DNA from: Candidatus Hadersleviella danica
Lineage (GTDB): Bacteria > Chloroflexota > Anaerolineae > Promineifilales > Promineifilaceae
Direction of reading: 5' to 3'
Assembly: GCA_016711405.1 (NCBI GenBank)
Contig: JADJSZ010000025.1
Location: forward strand, 1-56,297
DNA: 56,297 nt
Both the position numbers and the translations under genes were made by a program. The notes beneath the pieces were generated by a model. That model did no database searches. It saw nothing but the letters and a program-made list of their open reading frames with translations, and was not told the DNA's origin. This document shows, one piece after another, positions 1 through 10,319 of the stretch. Numbering within the stretch: position 1 is the stretch's first letter; every line of letters starts with the position of its first letter.

Positions 1-59
1 TTGTCGAGAAAGGTGCCGAAGATGAGAGAGATACACGCTTCCCCTAACCAATCTGCCCA

Positions 60-700
60 TAACCATTGGGCGGTGAAATCGGCCGAATTATTATCATCAA
101 CGCCGCCTTATGTCTCTCCAAAACGCCCCGCCTGAACCAACTGGGAATAGGGTGTTGTTATTGAAGACCTGAACAGCAGCAACGGCGTGTTTGTCAATGG
201 TGAGCGCATTCGCCACACACCCACACCCTCTGTAATGGGGACAAAATTGGCTATATTGCAGAAGGGTTTTCTGCAGATAACATGGCAAGAAGAGACAGTT
301 GTGGTGTCTCGGCCGGATTATGAGCCAGACCTTGTGGCTCAGTGCCACCATAGCCCAAACAGCCCCCGCACACCCCCTTGTGATGCTGCCCTCCTGCTCT
401 AAGCATTACCATTGCCAATGGGGCAGACCCACACCGAAATAGTCACCAAAGATGAAATCACCATTGGCGGGGAGCCGATAATGATGTGGTGCATCCCTGC
501 GGTGGTGATGTCTCGCCAACATTTGAAGCTGATAGGCGGGGCGGATTATCTGGTGCAATTTATACCCACCGCGCAAAATCGCCCCCTTTGCCGGCAAAGT
601 GCCGATTGCCGACACCCAACCCCTTTATGATGGGGACGAGCTGGTGATTGGGAAAATGTGGCGGAGCATGGTACGGTTGCGCTATGTTTCGGCCACGGCC
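60..700 (+). pseudogene. Fragments of a protein with two FHA domains
   Basis: Two forkhead-associated (phosphothreonine-binding) domains can be read by shifting frame several times. The first runs from a TIGR-like strand near base 65 to the typical turn DLNSSNGVFVNGERI near 160-210. The second starts with EITIGGEP near 450, has the signature VSRQHLKL near 507-535 and ends with YDGDELVIGKMW near 625-660. FHA domains dock phosphorylated partners of Ser/Thr kinases. No frame stays open for more than about 70 codons, so either the gene is decayed or this end of the sequence is poor; indels in homopolymers elsewhere favour the second. The start lies outside or at the window edge. The FHA assignment is fairly sure; the gene limits are not. 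Confidence 0.5.
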
Positions 701-739
701 GTGCCCATCCTCCTCTCCCCACAGCCCCAGCCCCCCTCT

Positions 740-1800
740 CCTCACCAAAGAAGAAATAGACAACATTGTCAGTAGCAAAAACCTTTTATTGCGCAACCCA
801 CAAATCACCCAAGGGTATTACGAAACGGCTGGAAATGCTGGGGCAATTTCTCGCTTGCGCAATGTCAACTGGTTCGCTTTCGGCACTTACGCCTCCAAGA
901 CTGCTGGCCGTGCCATCCGGCATGAAAGTTTGCCTCGCGCCCTCAAATCTGCCCTCATCCGCTCGGCGGTTATGGGGATACCTTCCTCTATCTCAACCAT
1001 GTCTTGGCCAATAGCGACCAACCGACCACGCCCGAAAATGTCCTCGGCCGTGTCCTCGAACAAATCAGCCTGCTCCTCTCCTCGGCAACCTGATGATTTT
1101 TGGCGAATTGGCGTGGCCTTTGTGGACATGATTAACCAGTTTAGCCGTGACCGCGCCCCCAGACCACGGCCGCTTTACCCAATTCTTGGATGGCCACTTC
1201 ATCCCGGCTCTTTTGAGGGACGGGGGGCAGATTGGCTCCCGCGATTCATTAGCCACCTTTTACGAAGCCCGTTTCGAGATAGACAACAAGCGGCAAACAG
1301 GCTAATTTTCTTGGGCAACATCCTGCTGGCTCTGCACGAACAAAGCCGCCTACAACCAGTCATCGAAAAAGCACTGGGCGTGCCCTTTGACCAATTCGCC
1401 GAAGGCATCATCCCAACACCCAACAAGAAATGAGCTGGTTCACCAGCCAAAGTGACCAACCGCGCCGTAGATTTCTCCGCGATATGGTCTTACGCACCGT
1501 CACACGCATGATGATGGCCTATACCTTGCCTCACCGCGAAATGAAATTAGGGAAGATGTGGTGGCTCCCACTCGATTTAATCAACTTTCCCAGAATTGCT
1601 CACTTTAGAAAACCCCGTTGCCGCGAAATAATACAAAAAATATGATACAGGAGCCGACACCCTCTCGGGCAGTGCGGCCAACAATTGGGGGCGGCTGAAC
1701 GACCGAATGCGGTTTATTATTGATTTTTTTCCGCAGTTATCAATGGGATAAGCGGTTATATAAGCCACCCTTTACCCCCGAACAAGTCACGTCCATCTAA
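740..1800 (+). pseudogene. Conserved protein of unknown function, frameshifted
   Basis: A continuous protein of about 350 residues can be pieced together from three frames. It begins near EEIDNIVSSKN at about 752 and passes through NWFAFGTYASKTAGRAIRHE near 868-930. It continues as LLLSSGNLMIFGEL near 1070-1105, AWPFVDMINQFSRD and IFLGNILLALHEQSR near 1305-1345, and ends with YKPPFTPEQVTSI before TAA at 1798-1800. The asparagine-tryptophan/aromatic-alanine-serine-alanine-glycine block looks like a conserved family signature, but I cannot name the family. No membrane segment or signal peptide is evident. It follows the FHA fragments on the same strand and could be a separate gene or the same polypeptide. 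Frameshifts near 980, 1150 and 1440 are probably sequencing errors. Confidence 0.4.
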
Positions 1801-1939
1801 GCAGGTCTTTTCCCCAGTGGGGTGTAGGTGTTTGTTAGGGATGTAATAGTCTACCCCTGGTTTAATACCACCACATTGCACCAATATATCCTTACCATGA
1901 AAACCATCCCCGTTGGTACCAAAAAAATGGGGGGGAAGT

Positions 1940-2690
1940 AGCCAAAGGCCCGAGCCGGGAGCCTGAAGTTCTAATTCGTCCAAGGTTCTCATCCAAAGCC
2001 ACCCCATATTCGGCAAAAAAGCGGTGCATCCACACCTCGCCAAGCTCCTCGCGGATGCTATCCCCCGCCAATGCCAAATCTTGGGCGCGGTCACCAATCC
2101 CCACCCGCCCCAAATCTATCCAGCCCGTGATGCTTTCGCCGTGCTAGCACATTGCCCAAGGTGAAATCGCCGTGGGTGACGACCAACTCTTCGTGGACAG
2201 GGCGACGCCGCCAAAGAGTTCGGCCAGCAAATCGGCGGCCGTGCGCCCCAACCGTTGCGGGTCAAAATCATCCTCATCCACCAGCCCCGCCTCCGTGCGG
2301 CGGGGTTGCGGCCGCAATGCGCACCTCCAACCGGGCATCAAAGGGGCACTCTTCCAGCGGGATGGCGTGCAACACCCGCATGGTTTGGGCAAGGCTACGC
2401 ACCAACGCTTCGGTGGGGGCAAGGGTCTGCCAGCAGTTGCCGGGCACGGCCGAGAAGAGCAAATCCCGGCCGTTGCTTCTCCCAAAAATAATGTCACCTG
2501 TGGCACGGGCAGATACGGCTGTAGCCAAATCGTCCGCGCACACACCCCCAAGCGGGGCTGGCCTTCAGGTAGTAGGCGGGTTGGCTGAGGGTGTGGAGGT
2601 GGAAGACGTACTCGGCCGACCAGCCCAGCGTGTTGCGTTTCCCATGTATACAGCCAATTTTTCTTGCAGAGCGGTGGGAATCGATGAGGG
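1940..2690 (-). pseudogene. APH(3')-like aminoglycoside phosphotransferase, fragmented
   Basis: Shifting between the three reverse frames recovers most of an aminoglycoside 3'-phosphotransferase-type kinase, which transfers phosphate from ATP to a hydroxyl of its substrate in the cytoplasm. Recognisable pieces are ALQEKLAVYTWE (near 2675-2640), NTLGWSAEYVFHL, RDLLFSAVPGNCWQ, MRVLHAIPLEECPFDARL, the catalytic loop VTHGDFTLGN (near 2185-2155) and IDLGRVGIGDRAQDLAL (near 2120-2065), the metal-binding block typical of APH(3') enzymes. The C-terminal EELGEVWMHRFFAEYGVALDE also fits. At least four indels interrupt it. The family assignment is good. Whether the gene is functional and whether it acts on drugs cannot be told; chromosomal homologues often have other substrates. 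Confidence 0.62.
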
Positions 2691-2692
2691 GG

Positions 2693-3020
2693 TCATGGGG
2701 AGGGAATAGTGGTGGGGTATTGTTTTCTAAAGGGGCAAGGCGAAAGGTATCTGCCAGTGACATCATAAAGAAAGAGGTAACTGTCTGAACTGAGGCAGCC
2801 TCCACTAAAAAACAGCCACTCCTCACGGGTGATGGTCTCTTGGTATTTGAGCAATCTGTCTCCCCACGGCCGTTTCTGACACCGTCTCCCCAAGAAATCC
2901 GCAAAAGGGCGGTCTGTAAAGCGGCGCAATTCACCCGTATTGATGTTAACTCAAAACAGGTTGGGCAGGGTAGTTACACCCATCCCGCCCCCATTGCTGG
3001 CCGCCCACCCATCGCTCCTC
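2693..3020 (-). pseudogene. Fragment possibly of a SUKH (SMI1/KNR4)-like protein
   Basis: Reverse-strand reading gives ASNGGGMGVTTLPNLF, a stop, then VNINTGELRRFTDRPFADFL, followed after a frameshift by YQETITREEWLFFSGG and further unplaced sequence. The Gly-rich turn, then a strand ending in NTGE and an FADFL helix, resembles the end of SUKH-superfamily proteins, many of which are immunity proteins against toxins. That resemblance is weak and rests on pattern only. The fragment lies between the APH-like gene and a lipoprotein gene on the same strand. No start could be placed. Confidence 0.22.
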
Positions 3021-3029
3021 GCATTTCGG

Positions 3030-3666
3030 TCAGGTGCAATCCCGCCAGTCGTAGCCCAAATTCTCGAGGTCGGCAGGGGGAATACATTCGGGCAGTTGGG
3101 TCATATCAAAGGCCACCACTTGCACGGCCAATGGTTGTGCCGCATCCCCACCCCACACCCACGGCTGTTGCTCGGCCCCTGCCGCGGTATTCATAGCTGA
3201 CATGGGTGTTGACGAGAAATTCCCCACTCCGCAACGCCTCCAACGCAAAAACCACCGTTTTCATTTGCCCCACAGCCACACTCGATGGCCCCTCGGTGAG
3301 GGTCGCCTTGGGGTTATTTGGCTCAAAGGCTGGCGCATCAACGGCCGTGCCCTGTTCGGTCGAAACAAAACGGAGGCTGTATTGGGGAATGCCAATGGTG
3401 TAGCACCCTTGGCGGTTATCATGGGTCACCGTCACCGTCATGGTTTCGCCAAGGATGAGATTGGTGGAAGAAGCTGTGGCGGTGAGAATCGCCCCGCATT
3501 CGGCCGTGTCTCTCGGTGGGGGGGATGGGACGGCCGAGGGGCCCGTCTCCACAATGGTGATGGGTGGTGCAGGCAGGGTGGGTGTCGGGGGTTGTAAATC
3601 GCTGGGAGCGGCGCAACCAGCAAGAGCCAAGGCCAAAACAAAATAAAGGGTAAGGTACTGTTTCAT
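3030..3666 (-). CDS. Secreted lipoprotein with an Ig-like/cupredoxin-like domain
   Basis: The start gives MKQYLTLYFVLALALAGC, a signal peptide with a lipobox (ALAGC), so the mature protein should be lipid-anchored outside the cytoplasmic membrane. A proline-rich spacer of about 30 residues follows (QPPTPTLPAPP). Next is a beta-rich domain of about 120 residues containing NLILGETMTVTVTHDNRQGCY, which is similar in layout to the last domain of the DJ-1/ThuA fusion at 10.5 kb. An indel near 3180 shifts the frame; the natural end is probably NLGYDWRDCT just before the stop at 3030-3032. Function is unknown; a protein-binding or structural surface role is a guess. Confidence 0.6.
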
Positions 3667-3699
3667 ATTTATCTTAATAGCCTGTGCAAGTTATCTTTA

Positions 3700-3793
3700 G
3701 AATTTCGGGCTTGGGACTGGGGACAAGGGACTAGTAGTCTGACCGTCAAATTTTGGCGGATAGCATTCTGTAGGGGTAGGCCTTGGCCTACCC
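3700..3793. repeat. Heptamer-type repeats and a REP-like palindrome
   Basis: Between the lipoprotein gene and the conserved protein at 3902, about 235 bases carry no gene. They contain GGGACT-type short repeats (3712-3732) and a near-perfect palindrome, GGGTAGGCCTTGGCCTACCC, at 3774-3793 (9-bp stem, 2-nt loop). The same GGGACT repeats recur near 33508-33570. Confidence 0.55.
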
Positions 3794-3901
3794 AAAGCTG
3801 GCAACACAAGGGTGCCCCACGAAACGTCCGACCAAAACAATCCGGTCGTGCCACAAAAATTTGTAAAGATGCTCTCTCGAGGGTCGTGAATCGTGCCTAT
3901 C

Positions 3902-4230
3902 TTAATCTCCAAGGCGCGACCAGTATTGGGTGGGAATGGCCTGTGTTTGCAGAAAAGCGGCCAGTTCCCCCGCCCGCTCGCCGCTGAACTGCGCTTGCAG
4001 AGCCACCAACACATTGCCCGTGGCCCCAAGAGCCTTGAGCAAGGCAGGCACATCGGCCGAGGCAATCGTCCATGCCCATTCATATTCCCGCTCCCCCAAT
4101 AACGCTTCGACGCTATCCCCCAATCGCGCCCCTCAATCACCACATCGCCAGCGGAATTGAGGGATGCCTCAAGCAAACGTGAATCGTTGGCTTGCTTTTC
4201 GTCACGTAAAACAATATGGGTGGTTGTCAT
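3902..4230 (-). CDS. Conserved small protein of unknown function, one frameshift
   Basis: The ATG at 4230 starts MTTTHIVLRDEKQANDSRLL. The frame shifts after VVIEGRDWG near 4125 and continues with EYEWAWTIASADVPALL, ending IPTQYWSRLGD before the stop at 3902, about 109 residues in all. The order (a beta hairpin with GDVVIEG, an aromatic EYEW strand and a helix with LLKALG) matches a widespread family of small cytoplasmic proteins without known function, to my recollection. It has no signal peptide or membrane segment. It lies downstream of the DinB-like gene on the same strand (21-bp gap) and is probably cotranscribed with it. Confidence 0.6.
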
Positions 4231-4250
4231 ATGCGTATCTCCTTAGATGC

Positions 4251-4751
4251 CTACTGTGCCTCATGGCGTTCTGCCTGAATGCGAAGCGCACCGATTTGAC
4301 TGCGATGTTCCGCCTCGTGTTGCAACAGATGGTGCAATACCCATTCGGGAGTCACATCATAGTGCTCCATCAGCCGCACTTGTCGCCAAGCGACTAGCGG
4401 CATTTGCGTGGTCAGCAATAGCCCCCGCACGGTAGCCAGCCGTTCCAAATGCTCCTCCAAACCAAAGCCGGGCACATGCGTTAAATGGCCTTGTCTATCC
4501 CGCGTCGGGTAAGGGAACAAGGCGTAATCCGCTTCGATATCGGCAATGTGGTATAGCAATGTGCCGAGGCTACTTTCTTGTTCGTTGGGTCGCCAATCTC
4601 CCAAAGTGGGCGGGAAATCCACGATGGCGCGTAAGGTGCGTTGGCGGGCATCTTGCATGGCCCATAGCCAACGGCCGATTTCTTCTTCGACACTCGGTAC
4701 AGGCACCACCACCCACTGCTCTTTTGGTTCAGAACTCATTATTTTTTCCAT
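4251..4751 (-). CDS. DinB-like four-helix-bundle protein
   Basis: A protein of 166 residues with the DinB/YfiT layout: four helices with dispersed histidines that bind a divalent metal, here in YHIADIEAD (about residues 67-75) and the pair HHLLQHEAEH (about 139-148). Members of this superfamily include thiol transferases (mycothiol- or bacillithiol-dependent) and many uncharacterised damage-induced proteins; which of these applies is not visible here. Translation may start at MEKIM (4751) or four codons later. The stop of the upstream beta-helix gene lies one base before the ATG, so the two are probably translationally coupled. Confidence 0.75.
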   Translation of the reverse strand: MEKIMSSEPKEQWVVVPVPSVEEEIGRWLWAMQDARQRTLRAIVDFPPTLGDWRPNEQESSLGTLLYHIADIEADYALFPYPTRDRQGHLTHVPGFGLEEHLERLATVRGLLLTTQMPLVAWRQVRLMEHYDVTPEWVLHHLLQHEAEHRSQIGALRIQAERHEAQ

Positions 4752-4752
4752 G

Positions 4753-7700
4753 TTACCGACTAATCAAGGGTAGGAAAATCACCTTAACCCCATCATCATC
4801 CACAATCGTACCAATCGCCTGTAGATTCACCAAGGTGGCTCCGCTGGGGTTGGAGAGTCGCAAGGTGAAGATTTCGTCCGCTTCCTCCTCCGCATCCCCA
4901 TACACGCGGATATTGAGCGCCACGGCCGTTTGCCCCGGCCCAATAATCACCGTGCCACTGCTCGCCTGATAATCCACACCATCTACGGCCGTATCCCCTT
5001 CATATCCCGTCGCAAAATCCACCGTCGTCGTAAACGCCGACGGATTGCTCAGGGTGATGGCAAACGAGAGACTCGTCGTGCCCTCATCTCCCTCCACGGC
5101 CGAGCCATTCGCCACAGTGATACTCACAGGGTCATCGTCCACCATGGTGACAAGCGTATTGTCGGCCGTCAACTCCGCCCCCACCGCCTCGCTTAGTTCC
5201 ACTACAAACAACTCATTCCCCTCATACACCTCATCCCCCACCACTTCCAACGCAATGGTGTGGCTAATTGTGCCCATCGGAATGGTGACGGTTTGGGTAA
5301 ACGGCACAAAATCGGCCCCCGAAAGAGCTGTTTGGGAGAAGGTAGCCACCACCAACTCGACTTCGTTCTGGGTCGGTTCGGAAAAGGTGAGCACAAAGGG
5401 GAGCGGAGTTAGACCTGCATCGCCCTCCACCACCTCGAGGGCGGTGGGGAAGAGAATCAGCGGCCGACCCGACTCAAACGCGCCCGCATCGTAGTTGGCT
5501 CCCTGCGGCCGTGGCACACCATCCATATCCACATCAGCCCCACTCCCACAACCATCAATGGCTGGCGAACCAACCCCTAAGCGGTAATCCCCCCGCAACG
5601 TGGTGTGAAAAAGTGGGTCGGTGTTGGCGCCAATCACCCCATTTTGGGAGATAGAACACCCCACCACCAAAATGGGCGGCGCAATATCCACCCCAAAATC
5701 ATTGCCCCAAATGATGTTGTTGCTATGGTGTACCGTCGCCCCTGCGTTGTTAACCGCTATCGCCCAATCATTATCAGCAAAGGTGGTGTGGTGCAATTCC
5801 AATGTGGCATTGTTGTTGACCAGCAAGGCTTTGTCGCTGTTGTGGGTGAACAAGCTGTTGTAAATTTGCAGGGTGGCCAAACCATCATTCCACAGGCCAC
5901 CAGCGGCCGTGGCCGTGTTACTCACCACGGCCGTCTGCTCAATCAGCACTTCTGAAGCATACTCCACATACACCGCCCCCCCTTCCTCCAGCGCCACATT
6001 GCCCCGCAATTCGGAACAGTACTGGTTGGCGGGCAGTTGGGCATTGGCGCAACTCTCGGCATGTTGCCCCATGTGTACCTGCGAGAGCGACACAAAAAGC
6101 CCTGCCCCTCGCTGGGCTTGGTTGTGGTGGAGATGGATGTTGAGCAATTGGAGTTGGCTGTTATCGGCCACATACAAGCCTCCCCCGCCATTGTCGGCCA
6201 CATTGTGGCGGATAGTCGTATTGGACATCAAGGCCAAGCCTACGCCCACATTGTCTAAATACAAGCCACCCCCACTCCCGTTTAACGCCTCGTTGTGTTC
6301 GATAAACAATCGCCCCTGCTCTAGGCCACCTAATCCCAAATTGCCCCCTGTTTGGTACACCGCCCCGCCATCCCCCACGGCCACATTGTGCGTCAACAAT
6401 ACATTCCCCCCCAACCCCAAATTGCCATCCTCATTGTAAAACGCCCCACCACTGCTGTTGGCGCTGTTGTGCGCCACCAACAGTGCCGCACCAAGTACCT
6501 CGTGGTCAGCCAGAAAAATGAGTTGCGCCCCAGCCCCTATTTGATACGCCGCCCCCCCATGAACCCCCGCATGGTTGCCCACCAACTGCGATTCCCCATT
6601 GGTATCTACCCAAGTGAGTGGCTGGCTGGAATTGAACAACCCACCGCCATGTTGGGCGGCCGTGTTAGAAATAACTTGCGAATTGGTAATGGCCACACTG
6701 TTGCCCACAATGCCCAATTGCGCCACCCCCCCGCCAAACGCCGCCTCGTTCTCTTGGATAGTCACGCCCTCCAAGAACGCCTCCCCTTCGGCTACCAACA
6801 CCCCGCCCCCCAAACTGGTGGTGGCTATATTGTTGCGAATCAGACCGCCCGTCATGTGCAATTGGCTTCCACCCACCAAGAATATGCCACCGCCAGCGTT
6901 AGCGGCCGTGTTGTGTTGCACTCGCGAATTCCTTGCAGACGGACAATGACCCCATCGGCGTAAATACCCGCCCCCATATCGGCCGTGTTGCCCCAAGTTG
7001 GCCCGTTATCCCCCACAAAACTTACTTCATCCAGCAAAAGGGAAACGTCATCGGCCGCATAAATACCCCCTCCGTTATCGGCCGCATGGTTAAGGAAGAT
7101 GCGGGTATTGTCCAGCAAAGTGATGGACACCTCTGGGCCTTGGGCGTAAATGCCCCCCATTGCGACCCGCTTGGTTGCCACGAATGTTTGTGCCCCATAG
7201 TTCCACGGTGGCAAAGCTGGTCAGGTGCAAACCCCCGCCATCTTTGCTGGCCGTGTTGGGGTCATTTTCACTGCCCACGTTTCCATTCTGCCACACCAAA
7301 TACCCCTCGGCCGATACGGCCACGCCCCCCCCCACATTGGCAAAAGAACCCCATAGATTGGTGAAATTCATTTCGGCATTGCCCAACAGATACAGTCCCC
7401 CGCCTGTCGCGGCACTCCCGCCCTCTAAAAAGGCTTGATAGGCGACCAAGTTGCCCCCTTCGGCCACATAAATCAGCCCGCCGCTCTCGGCGGCTATGCC
7501 GAGGCGCACGTCGCTCCGCTCTAACACGGCCGTCGCTCCCCCCGCCACATACAGCACCCCACCCCGCGTCGCTTGCCCATTTTGCAGGGTCAGCCGAGTA
7601 AAGGTGACTGTGTGGCCAGCGGTAATGTGAACCACCCCACCCTCGGCCGCAAACATCGTGCCGTTAATTATGTAATTGGCGCGGTCAGCTTCGGGGTCGG

Positions 7701-7959
7701 CCGCTGTGCAATCGGCCGTGGCCGCCGTCAGGTGCAAATCCAGCCCAATCTCCCCCAGCGATTCGTTGTACACAGCGGGTGCAAGGTAGAGGGTATCCCC
7801 CTCGGCCGCATCAGCTAGGGCATTCCCAATCGTGGGGTAAGCACAGGCCGCCCCATTTAGGCCAACGGTATCGGCCAGTGGCGCGGCCGTGGCTAACTCA
7901 ACCACCTGTCCCGCCACCAACAAAATGAAACCAGCAACAAACATAAAATAGATTTTCAT
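4753..7959 (-). CDS. Large surface protein: parallel beta-helix plus two Calx-beta domains
   Basis: About 1065 residues in three frames. The start MKIYFMFVAGFILLV at 7959 is a signal peptide; an upstream in-frame ATG at 8004 is less likely. A long right-handed parallel beta-helix follows, with polymorphic-outer-membrane-type repeats such as NHAADNGGGIYAADD and NTAANAGGGIFLVGG. Two Calx-beta domains come next (VVEGDAGLTPLPFVLTFS and AVEGDEGTTSLSFAITLS, each ending in a DDDP/DDDG loop that can bind calcium). The protein ends with VKVIFLPLISR. Frameshifts near 7155 and 6925 lie in C-runs and are probably errors. Function is likely adhesion or cell-surface structure. The terminal LPLI motif is shared with other secreted proteins in this window. 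Confidence 0.72.
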
Positions 7960-8060
7960 CGTGCATCTCCTGTTAGGTTCTGGCAAATAGCAACACAAAG
8001 CCACCCATCGCGAAGATGGTTATTAGAAACTGTTTCATGTTGTCTCCAGAGAGGGGAGTT

Positions 8061-8136
8061 AAAGGTGAAAGGTGAAAAATAAAAAGTGAAAGGTGGATAC
8101 TCGCCACTTCTCACTTCTCACTTTTCACCTTTCACT
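8061..8136. repeat. Inverted array of AAGGTGA-type heptamers
   Basis: The left arm (8061-8096) repeats AAGGTGA/AAAGTGA. The right arm (8103-8136) is its approximate reverse complement (TCACTTC, TCACTTT). The array lies between the stop of the acetyltransferase gene and the beta-helix gene. It is the same repeat type as at 25898-25966. Confidence 0.75.
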
Positions 8137-8138
8137 TG

Positions 8139-8585
8139 CTACCCACTTCCCGCCGTAAAAAATGTCACGGCCGATGCTTCCCAGCCAATAGCATGGTAAA
8201 AATCAATCGCGTGCTCATCCTCATTGTCGGCGGGCACAAACAAGTCGGGGATGCCTTCGGCGCGGGCTTGTTCCTGCACGGCCGCCATCAGCAAACGGCC
8301 GATGCCCTGCCGCTGATACTCTTCCCGCACCGCCAAATCGTAGATAAACACCTCCGATGCCTCCACACGGGTGAGGGGCAAAACGTAGGCGGTGAGGCCG
8401 CCCACGAGTTCATCTCCCCGAAAGGCGGCCAGTGCCCAAAACCAATCAAGGCGAAGGAGACGGCCGAGGTATTCCGCGCTCAACGGAGCGCGTTCCTCCT
8501 CAAATACTTCCGCCATCAGGCCAAAAAGTTGCCCCGCCAATTCCCACTCCTCTAAACCCAATCGTTTAATTTGTATCGTACTCAT
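8139..8585 (-). CDS. AAC(3)-I-like GNAT acetyltransferase
   Basis: A GNAT-fold acetyltransferase of 148 residues that moves an acetyl group from acetyl-CoA to an amine. The stretch from ALAAFRGDELVGGLTAYVLP (about residues 54-73) through EVFIYDLAVREEYQRQGIG (about 81-99) is strikingly like the AAC(3)-I aminoglycoside 3-N-acetyltransferases, including the acetyl-CoA loop QRQGIG. The C-terminus has DLFVPADNEDEHAIDFYHAI, also typical of that group. ATG at 8585 is chosen because AAGGAAAA lies just upstream and because the protein then starts where the family does. Real drug resistance is unproven. It is the second aminoglycoside-modifying-type gene in the window. Confidence 0.75.
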   Translation of the reverse strand: MSTIQIKRLGLEEWELAGQLFGLMAEVFEEERAPLSAEYLGRLLRLDWFWALAAFRGDELVGGLTAYVLPLTRVEASEVFIYDLAVREEYQRQGIGRLLMAAVQEQARAEGIPDLFVPADNEDEHAIDFYHAIGWEASAVTFFTAGSG

Positions 8586-8623
8586 TTTGTCATTTTCCTT
8601 ATTGATGAAGAGAGTAAGCATTT

Positions 8624-8674
8624 GGACACGAATTTTCTCGCACCTCATTCGCAAAATTCGTGTCATTCGTGTCT
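8624..8674. repeat. REP-like palindrome, GACACGAATTTTCTCG type, copy 1
   Basis: An imperfect inverted repeat: GACACGAATTTTCTCG on the left, ATTCGTGTC repeated on the right. A second copy lies at 30471-30522. It falls between the comB stop and the acetyltransferase start. Confidence 0.65.
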
Positions 8675-8683
8675 AAAAAAAAG

Positions 8684-9415
8684 CTAAGAACCGACTTGTT
8701 GATAAGCCCCATTAGACAAAATCGGGGCGGTAGAACTGGCGTTGAGTTGGGCGGCTAGGTGCACATCTTCGGCAAAACCACGGCCGACCAACTCCTTGCC
8801 CGACCCACAGCGCAACAGTGCCCCCTGCAAATCCGCTTGCAAATGCCAAAAGCTGGCCATCGCCACCTCCGCCTCGGGCGAGCGGGTGCGCTGGCCGTTA
8901 ATATGGGCAATGATGGCTCCCGCGCCGAGAAAAGCCTCCAGCGCAGGGCGCAAACTGCCATCGGGCCACCGTTCGCCTGCCGCCACCACCCCAATGCGCG
9001 TGCCAAATTGGCGCGCAATGTGCGCCACCGCTTTGGCATTGCGCAACGACCCCGCCAAGGTGGGCACGTTGCCCGTGGACAAGGAGAGTTTGGAGCCGTT
9101 GGGCGAGGGCAAAACGAGCCGTGTACCATGAGGCAAGTTCACCAGCGAGGAGGGGGCAAGGGAGAAGCCGCTCTGCTGGGCACGGTTGGGCGCGGCATAG
9201 AGCGCTCCTCGGCTGGCGGCGAATTCGGGCAAGTCTTCGGCCGTGCCTCGGTAGGGGTAGACCACCCCGCCACGGCCGATGGCAATATCCACACAGGTTG
9301 TGAACGAGAGGACATCCACAATAATCATCACATCACTGTGGGGAGCGAGCGCTTCTACACCCGCCAGCCCCCATTCTAGTCGCACTTCGTATTCTTGTTG
9401 GTCAAAATACATCAT
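8684..9415 (-). CDS. comB: ComB-family 2-phosphosulfolactate phosphatase-like protein
   Basis: 243 residues with the ComB fold. The family's characterised member removes phosphate from 2-phosphosulfolactate (Mg-dependent) in coenzyme M synthesis. Seen here are DVMIIVDVLSFTTCVDIAI (about 27-45), the SPNGSKLS block (about 103-110) and VVAAGERWPDGSLRPALE with the acidic metal ligands (about 143-160). In bacteria that do not make coenzyme M, ComB homologues are common and their substrate is uncertain; sulfolactate metabolism is one option. It starts MMYFDQQ, with a GAGAGGTGA stretch upstream. A REP-like palindrome separates it from the GNAT gene before it. Confidence 0.8.
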   Translation of the reverse strand: MMYFDQQEYEVRLEWGLAGVEALAPHSDVMIIVDVLSFTTCVDIAIGRGGVVYPYRGTAEDLPEFAASRGALYAAPNRAQQSGFSLAPSSLVNLPHGTRLVLPSPNGSKLSLSTGNVPTLAGSLRNAKAVAHIARQFGTRIGVVAAGERWPDGSLRPALEAFLGAGAIIAHINGQRTRSPEAEVAMASFWHLQADLQGALLRCGSGKELVGRGFAEDVHLAAQLNASSTAPILSNGAYQQVGS

Positions 9416-9430
9416 TCACCTCTCCTAGTT

Positions 9431-9467
9431 GACCAGACTTCGCAGGTCTTCAAGACCTGCTTGGTCT
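9431..9467. repeat. REP-like palindrome, GCAGGTCTTCAAGACCTGC, copy 1
   Basis: A perfect 19-nt palindrome at 9442-9460 sits inside a longer imperfect one (AGAC...GTCT). The copy at 12740-12773 differs only in the central base. Both lie between two genes running in the same direction. Confidence 0.7.
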
Positions 9468-10247
9468 AGTTGGCTAGGCCATAATTCAACTGCGTGCCCA
9501 CCACCCCAAAACCGAGCTTTTCATACAGCCGTTGCGCCCCCTCGGCCGCTGAGAGCCAACACCCCACATAGCCAACAGCCGCGTACTCGCTCAAAAGCTG
9601 TTGGCACACAGCATAAGCCAGCCCACGGCCGCGCCATTCAGGAGCCGTCCACACCCCCGCCAACTCCCCCAAGCCGTTGCCCATCTGGATAACCGCGCCC
9701 GAGACCAACCCATCCGCCTGCGCCAGCACCGCCCCCCACACCACCCCTTGGCCAAGCCGCTCTGCAGGGTGGGCAACCAGCCCAGCGATTCTTCGCCGCC
9801 TGTGCCGCCAAAGGCGATGCTTTGTTGGCTCAGGTAGGCGCGTAAAAGAGGTTCGTCCTCGGCCGTCAGCCGCTGGTAGCGGGCGGCCGGGAACGGCTGG
9901 GGCGGTGGGGCGAGTTCGGCCGTCTCCAACCACATCACGGGATTATTGCTCTGGCACACCAGCCCCCCTTCTTCGAGGGCGGGGGCAAGGGCGGGGTGCA
10001 AATCGGCGATGTACTCGAGGCGCGGCCGTCGGCCGTGGGTGGCAAAAGCGGCTTGCAGGTCGGCCACGGCCGTGGCCCACGAGCCACCCGCAGGGCTGGC
10101 CAGCAACGGCGTGGCAAAGCTCAACCACTCATCCGCGCTGGGCGAGATGAACAGCTCGAACGCCTCTTGGGTTAGCACGGTGCGCTCTTGGCGGCCGACG
10201 GCGCGGATGTTCGCTTCAATTTGGTGCAGGGCATGGTTGTGGTTCAT
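9466..10247 (-). CDS. GNAT N-acetyltransferase with an N-terminal domain, one frameshift
   Basis: Starts MNHNHALHQIEANIRAVGR at 10247. The N-terminal half (about 140 residues, with SADEWLSFATPLLASPAGG) has no obvious motif. The C-terminal half is a GNAT domain: GLVSGAVIQMGNGLGELAGV, then WTAPEWRGRGLAYAVCQQLL with the acetyl-CoA loop RGRGLA, and YEKLGFGVVG near the end. An indel near 9755, in a C-rich run, breaks the frame between the two halves. The size (about 259 residues) matches a group of two-domain GNAT proteins that modify small molecules; no substrate can be proposed. Confidence 0.7.
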
Positions 10248-10319
10248 AGGGTTCCATCGGTGAGCAAAATAGTCAATGGTTTTTCCAAAATATGCCGATT
10301 GATGAGGCCGACAATTAAC

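Noticed and set aside
2693..3020. Immunity protein next to a polymorphic toxin
   Set aside because: The SUKH resemblance is weak, the frame is broken and no toxin gene is adjacent.
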